Part shown: one piece after another, positions 1 to 11,600 of the stretch
Layout: the number at the start of each line of letters is the position of its first letter
How positions within the stretch are numbered: position 1 is the stretch's first letter
NCBI GenBank assembly: GCA_025526915.1
Contig: JAHLKH010000048.1
Coordinates: 93,478 to 157,477 of the forward strand
From: Entophlyctis helioformis
Lineage: Eukaryota; Chytridiomycota; Chytridiomycetes; Chytridiales; Chytriomycetaceae
Reading direction: 5' to 3'
DNA: 64,000 nt
Position numbers and translations under genes: made by a program
The notes under the pieces: generated by a model
Seen by the model: the letters and a program-made list of their open reading frames with translations, nothing else
Told to the model about the DNA's origin: nothing
The model's database searches: none

Positions 1-3000
1 CCGGCGACCGCGAGCGGGACCACGCCGACCGTGCACCAGCCTCGCGCTCAGAGCGGCTGCGGAACGCCGACGCCAGTGCGTCTGCTGCTGCTGCCGGCGG
101 CCGCGGCGTCGACAGGCTGGCGGCTCCCGACGCCGACGACTGGCTGGTCGGCGACCCAGACGGCGCCGGCGCTCTCGCAGACCTGCTCAGCAAGTCCCGT
201 GCCCGCCCGCGCAACGGATCCGCCAGCGGCCGGTCTGGCGCTCCGTCTGAACGCTCCACTGCCCGTGGCACTGTAAGTCTCCTTGCCGCTCCTCCTGGCC
301 TCGCAGGATTGTGGCTGAGGACGCCGACGCGCACCAACTGACGCAACAACGCCTGCCGACAGAGACCCGGCGAGCCGCGGACGAGCCCGGCCGGATCGCC
401 CACGTCTGTCCCGTCGCCCTCGAGCGGCGCGGCCAGCAGGTCGGCTGCCGCCCGAAGCGAGTCGTCTCGCATGCGCGGCGATCCCCTGTCGCCACCGTCC
501 ATCGTGCCGCCGTCAGTCGCGCAGCTGCAGCAGTCCGCGTCGTCGTCGTCGTCTGGCGGCGGCGGCGGCTTTGGAAGCAGCGGCGCCGGTGGCAGTGGCA
601 GTGGCGCCAAGTCGCCGCTCAGCCCGCAGTCCCCGCTACCCCGTGGCCAGATGTTGGGCCGCGGTGCAAACAACGGCCCCTCGGCTGCCGCCGCTGCGTC
701 CAACGGCATCCTCAGCCCCGTCTCGTTTATCCAGTCGATCGCATCGTACAGGATTGGATCGCCCTTTGTCGACCGTCCCCCGCCTGGAACCATGGCCGAC
801 GTCAGCCTCTTCCGCCGCAACAGCCACCTCACATCGTCAAGTGGCGCGTCCATCGCTATTGAGCTCTCGGATCCGTCCATCATGCGCCAGCTTGTCAACG
901 AGGCCATGGCAGACTGCGAGGGCTTCCAAGTCATGCCCATTGACAAGCTCGACGAGAAGCGCCGCCAGATCATCACCATGGCGTCCCAGGTCGCTTCGTT
1001 GCAAAACAAGCTCTCTCTTGAATCGCGTATCCGAGAGGCTGCAGAGTCTCTTGTCCGAAGCAACGCCGCCGATCCCGGCCAGCTCAACAACGCGCGCCAG
1101 CAGCTCGCCGACACAACCCGCAAAATCGACGGCATTGCCATGGACATTTGGAAGTCTCTTGGCGGTCTCATCGACGCCGAGCGGACCGTGTTCATGCACA
1201 TGGCCAGCGCGCTAAAGTGGCAGGTCAACGAGAACCAGAAGGATCTGGGCTCGGCTCCGTCGTCACGGCCCGGCCGCGGTGGTGCTGGAGCTGCAGACGA
1301 CCTTGTGTCCAAAAAGAAACTCGCCTCGGCCGAGAGTCGTGTCCGAGAGCTGGAGCAGCACGTCGATGTTCTCAAGAGCACCGTCGCCCGCCTCGAGTCG
1401 GAGCAAGAACCAATCCGCCGCCTTGCCGGTGATGCACAGCGCGAAGCCCGCCGCGCCAGAGAAGACCGCACGATGCTCGAGTCGTCGTCGCGCAACGCGG
1501 ATGGTGGCCAGCCCAGCCAGCTCGAGATCAACCGCATGAAGCTCGATCTGGCCACGTCGAACGCGGAAATGACAGACATGCGCGAGGAGCTCGCGTCCAA
1601 GAAGGACGCCCTGGCTGGATTGCAGCTTCAGCTCGAGCAGGACCAGTCGCTAATCGAGTCCAAGGACCGCATGATCTCCAACCTGCTTGGCGAGCTGGAA
1701 GAGGCCACCAACCAACTCGAAATGGTTCGCGCTGGGGGCCGTCTATCCGAGGTTGACTTTACCCGCCGCAACCGCAACAGCGCCATGCTTCGTGACCAGT
1801 TTGGCTCGCAGCTGTCCAAGGAGACCGGAAACATGAATGCCGCACTGAGTGGGCAGCTCAAGGACGCCGTGATGGAACGCGAGAAGCTTAAGCTTAAGCT
1901 TGAACAGGAGCGCGACCGTGTTGCCGAGCTCGAGAGCCAGCTGCGGAACCGCCGCCCATCTGCCGCTGCGGGACGTCTTCGCGGCCGCGGTGGAAACGGT
2001 TCGTCGACCGCCGGCCCACAGTCCGAGTCTGACACTGAGCCAGAAGCAGACGATGGCGGAAGCCGCTACAGTCGTCGCCGTGCTGGTGGCGCAGCGAGTG
2101 CACGCGGAGTGACCTCGCCCAGATCTGCGGCTGTCAACGATGCAGAGCTGCGTGAGTTGACGCGCAAGGTCCAGGAGCAAGAGGCCCTGATCAAGTCGCT
2201 CGAGGGTCGCGCCAACCGCTTGACCGATGGTGACGAAAAGTTGCTGCGCGATGTCAATAACGAGCTCGAGGCATGGGTTGGCTTATCGTCGCCACGCTCT
2301 GTCACGCCGTCTCGTCCAACGACACCGCCAAGCGGCAAGCCAGGCATTGCTCCAGTGCTGCCTAGTGTATCCATGTTCGCCACGCGCATTCGCGACGCCC
2401 TTGAAGACAATCGCAAGGTGACGCAGAAGCTCAAGGACCTGCAGACGCAAAAGGATGTTTTGGACCGCAACCTGCAAGGCGCACAGGACATGCTCCGCAC
2501 CCGCAACGCAGAGTTTGAAAACAAGCTGTCCGACATGCGCCGCGACTACGCCAAGCTTCAAGACGAGCTCTCCGAGACCAAGACGCGACTCCGCGAGGCC
2601 GAGCGCACAGGTGTGCAGACACAAGATCTCGAGAGCAAGATGCAGGACCAAGAGCGCAAGCTCCGAGCACTCGACACTGAAAAGAGCCGCGCAGAGGCCG
2701 ACTTTCGTGCACGGCTGGCGACTGCAGAGCGCGATCTCAACGACGAGCGGCAGAGGCTCCAAGACAAGTTTGAACGCGAGCGTGAGCGGATCAAGGCCGA
2801 TCATCTCCGCGAGCTCGAGGACATGCAAAGAGATCTGCTGCGCGAGAGTGAAGAGGCGACTCGCAAGTTGCAGCGCGAGCTTGACAATGTCAAGGCGTCC
2901 GCCGATCAGCGACTGCAGGATGCCATCGAGGTCGAGATGAGCAGCGTCAAACGTCGCCACCAGGCCGAGATCGAGGACCTCAAGCGAGATGCGGAAGAGT

Positions 3001-4338
3001 CACGAGCCAAGATGCAGCGCAACCAGACGGATGAGATTGAGGAGATCCGTCGGCGACTCGAGAGCTCTGAAGCCGCCTTGGTGGCATCCAAGCAGCAGTT
3101 CTTTGTGGAGCGCGAGCGGCTGCAAGAGACAATCGACGAGGTTCAAGAAGAGGTGCGCACCATGCGTGCTGTGGCGACCGAACGAGGCAACGAGTGGATT
3201 GCCAAGAAGCGCGAGTACGAAGAGAAGATGGACAAACTGCTGGATGAGAACGAGAAAGCGCAAGGCACGATTGACAAGACGCAGCGAGAGCTCGATTCCA
3301 AGTCGCGCGAGCTGGCCGACACCACTGAGCGGTACAAGTCGGAGCTGGAGACGCTACGCAGCGACTACGACGCACGCATTGCGGAAATGCAGGGCAAACT
3401 GGACGAGTACCAGTCGCTGCAAAGTGACCTCGAGACGCTCGAGAAGGACTATGTCGAGCAGCTCAAGCAAAAGGATGCAGAGGTGGCCGAGATGCGCAAA
3501 GACCTCGACGCGGAGCGCAGCCGTGCATCGAATGCAGTGTCTTCGTCGCAAGAGGCGCAGGCAGAGGCGTCTGATCAGCTGCATCGTATTGAGCGGCTGC
3601 TGCGCGAGGCAGAGCGCGACATTGATCGGTACCGCCGACTTGCAGACGAAAAGGACAACGAGGTGCTCACGCTCAAGAAGACGCTCCGCCAAAAGGACAA
3701 GGAGCTGCTCGAGAATGTCTCCAACGCAGCAGCAGGCGGCGGCGGCGGCGACAACTCGTCGATGCGGCGCTTGCTTGACCAGAAGGATCGCGAGATTGAG
3801 GCTGCTCGTGCAGAGACGCGTGCAGCAGTGGCTGACATTGCCGCCCTCAAGCGAAAGGTGGAGCTCAAGGACCGCGAGATCGAGGACGCCAAGTCCGAGA
3901 TGCGCCGCCGTGCCAAGGCTAGCGGAGACAAGGATGGTGCGATTGAAGAGGTGGACCGGTTGCAGATCATGCTCATGGAGCTCAAGACGTCGCGGGTCCA
4001 GCTCCTTGAGGATCTGGACAACGCGCAGCACACGGAGCAGGTGCTCAAGGCAGAAGTGACGACCCTCAAGGGCGAGGTTGCGGCACTGAAAGAGGTTGGT
4101 TGGATGGCAGACCAGAGGCGTGAGCGGCATTGCTTGTTGGAGCTGAATGTGCTAACTCGGGATTGTGCCCTTCTTGTCCGCGTCTGTCTGTCCGCCGTCT
4201 GCCTCCACTTTGGATGACAACCTGCCGCGACATGAGCAAAGGGTTCCAAAGCCAAGTAGCACAGAGGCCGCCAATCCGCCGTCCTTGAAAGCTGCCAAAT
4301 CCACGTTCAAGTCGTCGATTCTAGCATGGCCTAGATAG
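1..4338 (+). CDS. Long coiled-coil protein, 5' end outside window
   Basis: The open frame enters from the left edge (codons start at base 3). I read exons to 272, 363-4094 and 4267-4338. The first intron (273-362) starts GTAAGT and ends CGACAG; the second (4095-4266) is less certain. The N-terminal part is rich in Ser, Pro, Gly and Ala. From about base 1270 the protein is almost continuous charged heptad sequence (Glu, Lys, Arg, Leu), broken by Gly/Ser linkers near 1970-2110 and 3730. That fits a long rod such as a centrosomal, golgin or flagellar-rootlet scaffold, but I recognise no diagnostic domain and assign no function. An ATG at 471 is in frame, but the frame stays open upstream through a good intron, so I do not take it as the start. 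The C-terminal exon could instead be the unspliced read-through ending at 4217. Confidence 0.75.
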
Positions 4339-4603
4339 CTGCTGATTGTGTTTTCTCGGTGGCTCATTTTTGAACACGCCCCCCCAATCCTCCTCGCGCC
4401 CGTCGACGCGCGCCTTTTGTCCTCCCAGACCCGTTCCCACTGTATCACCCCCCACACACGCCATATCCCCCTTTCCCAGCCATGTTATCCAATCCCACTC
4501 CCCGCCGTTTGTGGCTGGTCGGTTTCCCACTGCTACTTTTCAAAGCCAACCATCATGAAGCATACAATACATCTGCACGTGTCGAAAAGGGAATGCGGGC
4601 ATG
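4339..4603. other. Convergent intergenic spacer
   Basis: This 265-bp stretch lies between the stop of the coiled-coil gene and the stop of RPB8 on the other strand. It is C-rich with pyrimidine runs. One CACGTG occurs at 4576-4581, but in a 3'-3' spacer it is unlikely to be a promoter element. I see no gene. Confidence 0.6.
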
Positions 4604-5644
4604 TTATTTCCGCATGAGCAAATAGAGGTATTGTCCGACAGTCAGGGCTTGCAACTGGCGGTAGTCGCCCACGAGACACATGAGCAAGCCTCCAAACGAT
4701 GTGTACACAGACCTGCGATGTGCAAGATTGTCAGCGGCTCAGGGCACAGCGGCAGCCAGCCACAGACGCGTCCGATCACTTACACCTTGGAGCCGCCGGT
4801 GTCGTCGTACTTGTACACCTTTCCATACATGACATATTCGTAGTCGTCGGCGAGCGTCTTTTGGTTGCTGTAGTCTCTCCAAGGCTCCTTCTTGGACGCG
4901 TCGACGGGTGCGCCGTCCAACGCAAGTGACGTGGCCAGCGCCAGTGTGAACTTTTCGGCTGCCCGCAGCGGGTAGATCTCCGTGTTGACGTCGAGCGTCA
5001 CCTCCATGTCGACATTCTCACTGGTTGCGATGATGCGCGAGACTGGCATTGCAAGTCCAGCAGAGATATCCAGGAGCGAGCCAAGCCAGACCATGAACGG
5101 GTGTCAGCGGGAGAGCGAGCCATGCAGCGACAAGACTCGCAGCACCCTGCTGTGCGAGCGGTGCTGCCACAGACCAAGCGAACATGAGCAGCAACGCCCA
5201 CACCTCTGTCGAACTTTTTGCCGTGAGGGTCGACGTCCGTGATCTCGAAAATGTCTTGGAAGAGCTGGTTCTGTTGCGAGTGTGCGGGTTGCAAACGGAC
5301 AGGCAGGAAGGCAGACAGGCAGGAAGGCAGACAGGCGCAGACACATTCGCAGGCACGCAGAGAAGGAGACGTGCGTCGAGTGTCGAGTGTCGAGGGCAGC
5401 CACCAGCCAGAGTCCGAATGCCAGAGAAGGGCGGCCAGCGGCGGTGGTTGGGCCAGGATGTTGGCGTTGAGCAGACGACGGCGGCCACGGCATTCACGCA
5501 CGGCAGAGCACGAGTGTCAGTGGCGAGCCTGCATGTGTGCTTGGCGGGAGGGCAGACCGCCGCGGCAGCTGCGCATCTGCGAAGCGGCATGAACGGCCCT
5601 GCCATGCCGTCGGTGCCGTGGCGAGCAGGACGGACCTTTGCCAT
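4604..5644 (-). CDS. RPB8: RNA polymerase I/II/III shared subunit RPB8 (RPABC3)
   Basis: RPB8 is a small OB-fold subunit common to the three nuclear RNA polymerases. Exons on the minus strand are 5636-5644, 5204-5270, 4784-5042 and 4604-4712, giving 147 residues, the usual family length. Family landmarks appear in order: LFQDIFEITDVDP followed by GKKFDR, then SRIIATSENVDMEVTLDVN, KFTLALATSL, the YVMYGKVYKYD strand and the C-terminal SFGGLLMCLVGD and YLYLLM. The first exon codes only Met-Ala-Lys before a 365-nt intron. All four exons join in frame at GT-AG borders. It is divergent from BCD1, and the two share a 240-bp promoter interval with two CACGTG motifs. Identification is secure; the only soft point is the tiny first exon. 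Confidence 0.93.
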
Positions 5645-5884
5645 TTTCGACGACGGGGCAAGCCGCGCATTTGTCGACCGTTGAGAGTGTGCCGCTGATT
5701 GGCGCGCCATCAGTCACGTGACATGCCACGTGACACAAGTTCCATCCAACAATTTCAGCGTCGATTTACTGCATCGATCGACCCAACATCAGAGTCGCAT
5801 ACTGGTGGGTGGCATGCCTGCAAACATGCGCTGCCTGCTGGTGGTGCATACTGGCTGCTGATTCTTGTGGCATGGCGTGATAGG
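5645..5884. promoter_or_regulatory. Bidirectional promoter RPB8/BCD1 with two E-boxes
   Basis: The 240-bp interval between two divergent start codons holds two CACGTG cores, at 5715-5720 (context AGTCACGTGACATG) and 5727-5732 (GCCACGTGACACA), 12 bp apart and about 75-170 bp from either ATG. The first matches RTCACRTGA, the known Cbf1/CDE I consensus of fungi. The same extended motif recurs in four other promoter intervals of this window. Confidence 0.7.
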
Positions 5885-7229
5885 ATGGCCAAAGTTGCAA
5901 TGCAATGCGTTTGCCAAGTCTGCAGCCAGACAGAGTCCAAGGTCGGGCCAGCGTGCGGCTGCGAGTGCCGGGGCATGCCTGCGTGAACGGATGTGTTGAT
6001 CGGCGTGCGTGGCGTGCGTGGCTGACGCCAGCTACGGACGGATGGACAGTACAAGTGCCCTAGGTGCTCGCTGCGGACATGCTCGCTGGCATGCGCCAAG
6101 AAGCACAAAGTCGATGCCGGCTGCACAGGCATCCGTGACAAGACTGCGTTTGTGCCCAAAGAGCAGTACGGCATGTCCAACCTTATGAGCGGTGGGTTTG
6201 AGAGGCCCGTCTGCCGTCTCGCCTCTGGCCGGCTGCCATGTGCCGCATGGCTGATCTTTCCATTGTCGATCGCACGCCGGCCATCCACAGACTACTGCTT
6301 CCTTGAAGACGCCTATCGGATCGCTGACAATGCCGCTCGAGACAACAGCGACGAGCCAGCATCTGCAGCAGCATCTGTATCGGCAGGCGTTGGCTCTCGC
6401 GTGCGTCTGTCTGTCAAGCAGTCGTTGCTGCAGCGAGAGTGCAGGCATCGCCGGATCAATCTGAGGTTCATGCCTGCGGGCATGAAGCGGCACGAGTCTA
6501 ACCAAAGCATCTATTCAAAGGCGTGAGTGGGGCGGCGGTCATGGTGTGGTTGCTTGCCGCGTGCCGCCAGCGTGCTGATATGTATCGCGCGGCTTGAAGT
6601 GATCGGCGCATCTACTGGACAGTCGAGTGGATCTTTGCCATGCCGCCGTCGCCGAGATCGGATTTGGGAGTGCCCGTGTCTTTGTTACAATCGCTATCGG
6701 ATGGATTCAGCGTGCTGGACACGCGGTATGTCTGTCGTCGCCTGCCTGCCATTAGTGGATGCCGTGCAGTATTGCTGATCATGCATCGAATGGCAGCGTG
6801 GACGAATCCACAACGGTTGTTGATGCACTGCGCACGCTTCTCAAAGATCGCCCAGGAAACAGCGCTTTGCGGCACCAACTATCAGCGTTTTGTGCGGTGG
6901 ATCCGTCCGAGCTCAGCGTGCGATTGCGTCTTGAAGGCGTTTCTGTAAGTAAGCCATGCGTGCTGCAGCCTATGCCAATGCTGATCGGCCTGCTTTAGGC
7001 AATCGATCAATCGCAGCAGCAATCGCAGCATCCGCCGCAGCAACAGGATCTGCTTGGCGCAGTTGATACAGCACAACCACTGAGAGACGTTCTTCGAGAT
7101 GCGACCGTTTTTGAGTTTCCCAGACTGGTCGTTTCCCTGCCTTGCAGCGATCCCTTGGCGGCTGAAACTCCGTTGTCTGGCGTCCCCCTGCCGTCTGTGG
7201 CGTTGCCCACAACATCCGTTGAAACATAA
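5885..7229 (+). CDS. BCD1: Box C/D snoRNP assembly protein BCD1 (HIT zinc finger, ZNHIT6)
   Basis: BCD1 is an assembly factor for box C/D snoRNPs in the nucleus. Exons 5885-5941, 6050-6191, 6291-6522, 6600-6725, 6797-6944 and 6999-7229 give 311 residues. The N-terminal HIT zinc finger is complete: CQVC and CPRC pairs, then CSLAC with a KKHK region, split by intron 1. The family block MSNLMSDYCFLEDAYR follows, then RRINLRFMPAGM and the diagnostic IYWTVEWIF strand. The C-terminal part is Gln-rich. The ATG at 5885 is the last one before the zinc finger in this frame, and an inner ATG at 5900 is possible. All introns are GT-AG with in-frame joins. Shared regulation with the divergent RPB8 is likely. 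Confidence 0.92.
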
Positions 7230-7267
7230 AACGGGCTTTCCCCATTCAGGCAGCAACGAATCCAACC

Positions 7268-8125
7268 ATGTCTGAGCTGCGACTTGCCAAGCTTAAAGGT
7301 GTGCACTGCATGCATGGATCGACGGCCCCTCAGGCTAGATGCCTTGCTACTCTTGTGTGCGTTCTCTGTTCTCCAACCACCTCACGGCGGCGGTACGACA
7401 GTCAGCGTATCGCTGGAACGTTGCCTGTGCACGACCAGAGTCTTGAAACACAGGCGGCCCCGTTGGTTGGACGGCAGGCCCAGCAGCGGCAAGCAGCGGC
7501 AAGCAGGACGCTTGAGGGCAGCACTGGGCCAGCAGCTGTGCTTGCCCCCCGCAGCCTTGCAGTGGCCGCTGCTGCCCGTGCGTCCATGTGTCCGTGTGTT
7601 GTCAGACAGCCACACTCACTCTGCCTGCAAGCACGCCACAAGCACTGACTGACGCTCCTGCTGTGTGTGCACCAACGCACGGCTTCGATCGGCCACAGCC
7701 TACGTGGAGCGTCTGCGCTTCTCCGAGGGCCTGCCCAGGATCAGCGTATCCCAGTCATCCATGTCGTAAGTCTTGCTTGTCCGCACGGCACGGCACTGCA
7801 CGGCAGGGCCATGGCCAGCTCACCACAGCACGACTCCAACTGGCGTGAATGCGAACACGCTGCGCACTTGGGACATCATGGACGGATGGCCTGATCCAAC
7901 GGACGGACGGACGGACGGGATGGATGTGACTGGATCGTCTCGACTGACTGGATCGACTGGACTGGCGGACTCGGCCGTCCATGGCACGCCTGCATCAGTC
8001 TCGTCAAGTTTGTTGTCAGCACGCCAGATCCGCTCACGCCGCAAACGGTCCACTCGCGGGCACCCAACACGGACAACCCGTTCTTGCAGAGCCCTAACCG
8101 CGGCTCCTCGTGCACGCTGCTGTAA
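7268..8125 (+). CDS. Heterotrimeric G-protein gamma subunit with CaaX box
   Basis: Exons 7268-7298, 7699-7765 and 7999-8125 join in frame to a 74-residue protein. It begins MSELRLAKLKAYVERLR, matching the N-terminal helix of fungal G-gamma subunits, continues LPRISVSQSSMSLVKFV, and ends NRGSSCTLL with the stop right after CTLL. A Cys-aliphatic-aliphatic-Leu end of this type directs geranylgeranylation and membrane anchoring of the G-beta-gamma dimer. Length and layout suit the family. The 400-nt first intron is long for this genome and was chosen because it restores frame and homology. The gene starts 38 bp after the BCD1 stop. No other reading explains both ends as well. Confidence 0.85.
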
Positions 8126-8291
8126 CCATCCCCTCGCCCCGGCTGCCTGGCCCCAGTCCCTTATAGCCCCAATACAATCCCACCGGCATCACACACGCCG
8201 CCCAATGTGCACAAATGTCGTGCCCTTGGCAACGTTGCCGCCTCCTCGCCAATCTCAGACCCGCCTGCAGATCACGCTTCGTCCGCCCCGC
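8126..8291 (+). promoter_or_regulatory. Short 5' flank of NUP192/205
   Basis: This 166-bp stretch separates the G-gamma stop from the NUP192 start. It has C-rich runs but no TATA box or CACGTG that I can see. Confidence 0.35.
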
Positions 8292-8573
8292 ATGGTCCCG
8301 AGCCAGCCAGAACAGCCGCTCGACTGGGAGGCCGACGTCTTCCGTGCGCTGCACGGCACGCTCATCCGCATCCTCACCGACCCGGCGTCGGTGACACCCA
8401 CCTCGCTCAGCCAGCTGCAGACCGCCCTCAACAAGCACCAGCACTCCTTCCGCAGGCTGCTGCACGAGCCTCCCCGCGACGAGCGGCTCAAGCAGAATCT
8501 CGACAGTGGTGAGTGCTGTCCCGCCTGCGCTGGTGCGGCTGTCCAACTCTGCTCTGTCTGCGTTTCTGCTGCC

Positions 8574-8609
<36 letters not shown>

Positions 8610-11600
8610 CGCCTGCGTGTCTGCGTGTCTGCTTGCCTGCCCGCCTGTCTGCCTGCCTGTCTGTACACCGCTGCCCGTTCATCCAAGCTGACTGGTCGCT
8701 GACTGCGAAACCCTGCGTGCTCGCTCACACAGGCAACGTCACGATTCGCGGCAAGGTCCACCAGGCCAACAAGGCCTTTTGCCAAGCCGTGGGGCAGGTC
8801 GCCGACGTGCTTGACATCCACGAAGCGCGCGCTGCCGCCCTCTACAACACCGCCCTCGCCCAGCGCGCTCTCTTCGGCGATGTGTCCGACGTCGAAGCGA
8901 GCGTGCTCATCTACTATGCTGAGCGCGAGTACCTCTTGAACTGCGTCGAGGCCATGCTCGTCCAATACCACTTGTACGTCGTGAACAACGAGGCCCTCAA
9001 CATCGTCTCCAAGTTCACTGCCTCTTTCATGGACGCAGTTCCCCAGAGCGGATCCGCACCCGCAGATGCGCTTCCAATGCGTTTGATCGCTCTCTTGTCC
9101 GAAACAGAGGCGCAGATCCTCAAGGCCGCCGAGTCGGTCGCCGCGGCTCGCAAAGCACCAGAAGCGTCGCAAGCCAGCGGCCTTGCAGGCTTGAACCAGC
9201 AGCAACCGCAGCAACAGTCAAACGCGTCTGCTGCCCACCAGCGGGCCTTGGAAAGCCGTCTCAGGCACATGCTTCGGGAGCAGCACTTTATTGCAGCGTT
9301 GCTTATCCAGTGCGCTCACAAGCATGGCCTGACGGCCACGGAGCTGTCGCGACTGATTCAACGTCTTCGGTCAATGGACGGCAGCGAGAGAACCTTCCAC
9401 TATCTCCAGTGTGCTGTTCTGGCACAGCTGGACAGTAGCAGCCCCGCCCACCAAAGCCCAAGCTCGCGATTCGTTCTCGACGATACGGCGTACCGCAATC
9501 TTCACGAAAGCATCCTTTCGGGCCCGTGGACGATCGAAGCAACAAAGGGCGCTACTTGGCTCGCCTGGCTCGCCTTTCTCGATGCCTATAGTCGGTCGGC
9601 TGCTCTGACGGACGTGAACGTGCGCGCGTACATTGCTCAGGAAATCGATGGCTCGCGTCGCACCTGGTTTGACAAGTTTGGCAAAGACCCCTCCTCGTTC
9701 AACCTGCTCCGCGAGTGTCTCCAGCCTGGCCGCTCTACGGCCGCAGCGGCTGCTTTGGACGCCGCCGGCACTCAATCTGCAAGCGGTCCAGGTGCTGGAC
9801 AGCAACTGGCTGTCGCCACTCCTAGCAGCACCAGGCTCCATGATAGCGACGGCATTGCCCGCGATATCCGCAAAGATGTGACGTCGCTTGCTGTTCAGGT
9901 CGTTGAAAGTCTTGTTCGCAGCGTTGTTCTGCGCATGAAACGCAATCTCCGCCAGATGATGACCGCCGACCAGGATACCGCCGCATCGCAGGAGCAGCAG
10001 GAGCAGCAGCAGCCCCATCTTGCAGGCGGCAGCCAAGCGCCGCATAACACCCAGCTCACCTCTTGGGAGTCGCTTTTGCTGCTTCTGAAAGAGTCGTACC
10101 ACGATCGTCCAGACTCGGCCGCCGACTGGCTGACACAGAACGACCTGTTTGGCATCTTGAAAATGGCCTCGGAGGCTTGGACACCGCGCTTCATCATTGC
10201 CTTTCTCGACCTTCTTGCGGCCATTGCGTCTGGCCCAGTGTCTGCCCTCCAGACGCACAACATCCTCAACAGCGACCACGCGGCAGAGTTTGGCCCGATC
10301 CTGTGGAGCACATTTTTCAGGACCTTGACCAGCTACATCGGCCGGCTCAACCAGCCAGTTCAGGCCGCCGAACTTCAGCCGGCCGAGATGCGGCTGATTG
10401 CCGCCTTCCTGCGTCTTCTTGCGCGCGTCGTCCGCTCTTCCTTCACTGCACGCCGCGTCCTCTGCGAAAACCAGCACTTCCGCGCTCTGCAGACGCTCTT
10501 CCAGCTGCTTGTGTGCCGCATTCAAGTGGACATGAAGGCCGAGCTGCTGCTCGCCATTGCTGCGTTCTGCCACCCATCCAAAGAAGGCGCAGAGATTGTG
10601 CAGCAGGTCTGGATGCTTCTCGAGCAGTCGCAAATCGTCCCGACGACGAGTGCCCACGATCCTGTCTTGGCTCTTGCTGGGCCTGCTGCTGGTCGCCGCG
10701 TCGCAAAACCAGGGGAGATGGCCCCGTCGAACAACAACGATGGCATCGCCTACGATCTGCACGAAATCGAAACGAGCATGCAGACTTACCCGGAGACGCG
10801 CGCCTTCCTGGCTTTGCTCGAGGCACTCTTGTCCAATCCGCAGAGCACAATGCTGACCTCGGTCTATGAAAACCTCGGCGCGCCTGAGCGTCTTGGTGGT
10901 GTCCGGCCGTACATTCGCTTTGTCATGGACGACGTTCTGTTGCGCACTGCAGACAGGCCCTTTGCCAATCCTGACGAGCGCTGGAAAGTGACTGGCTCCT
11001 GCCTGAAGATCCTTGAACTCGCTGTCCAGCTCTTTGACATGTCGGAACTGCAGCTGTCGCGCGACTCGGATCTAGCTGCGGGGCCAGGCAAGGTGCAGTC
11101 AAGCATGCCGATTTCTGGATCAGCAGCATCGGCGGCCTCGACTCGCATGGGCTCTGTTCAGGCTGCTGGCCCTCAAGCATCGATAGCGCTTGTTCCCGCT
11201 CGCGCACCCGCCCGCGCCTTGGCCCTTCATCCCGGATTTGAGGTCCTCTCGCGCGTGTTGGAAGGCTCGCGTTTCTCGGTCGGGCTCTTCCACATTTTGA
11301 GTTTGTGCATTGCCCATCTGGATGCCATGGACGACGCAAGCACGGCATCGCTGCTCAACTGGTGCATTGCGTCGGCGCTGCGCATTTTTCATGGCATCCT
11401 GTCCAACCAGCGCGCATTCCTCGAGCTTCTTGCCCCTGCCCTGGTCGACTTGCGCGATAATGCCCTCCTTGGCCTCCCCATCTCCATGGTCGGCCTCGAT
11501 CAGCTGCTCGCCTACAACAAGCGCACCATTGTCGAGATTGCGCTCCTGGTCAGCAATCCTGATGCAAGCATCTGCCGCGCGTCCATTGACATCCTGGCTA

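Noticed and set aside
273..306. A 34-nt intron in the coiled-coil gene
   Set aside because: Joining at the CTCGCAG acceptor puts a stop in frame four codons later. The acceptor at 362 gives a 90-nt intron and stays open.
5239..5684. Plus-strand ORFs opposite RPB8 intron 1
   Set aside because: They lie in intron and promoter sequence, have Gln/Arg-rich repetitive composition and no family features.
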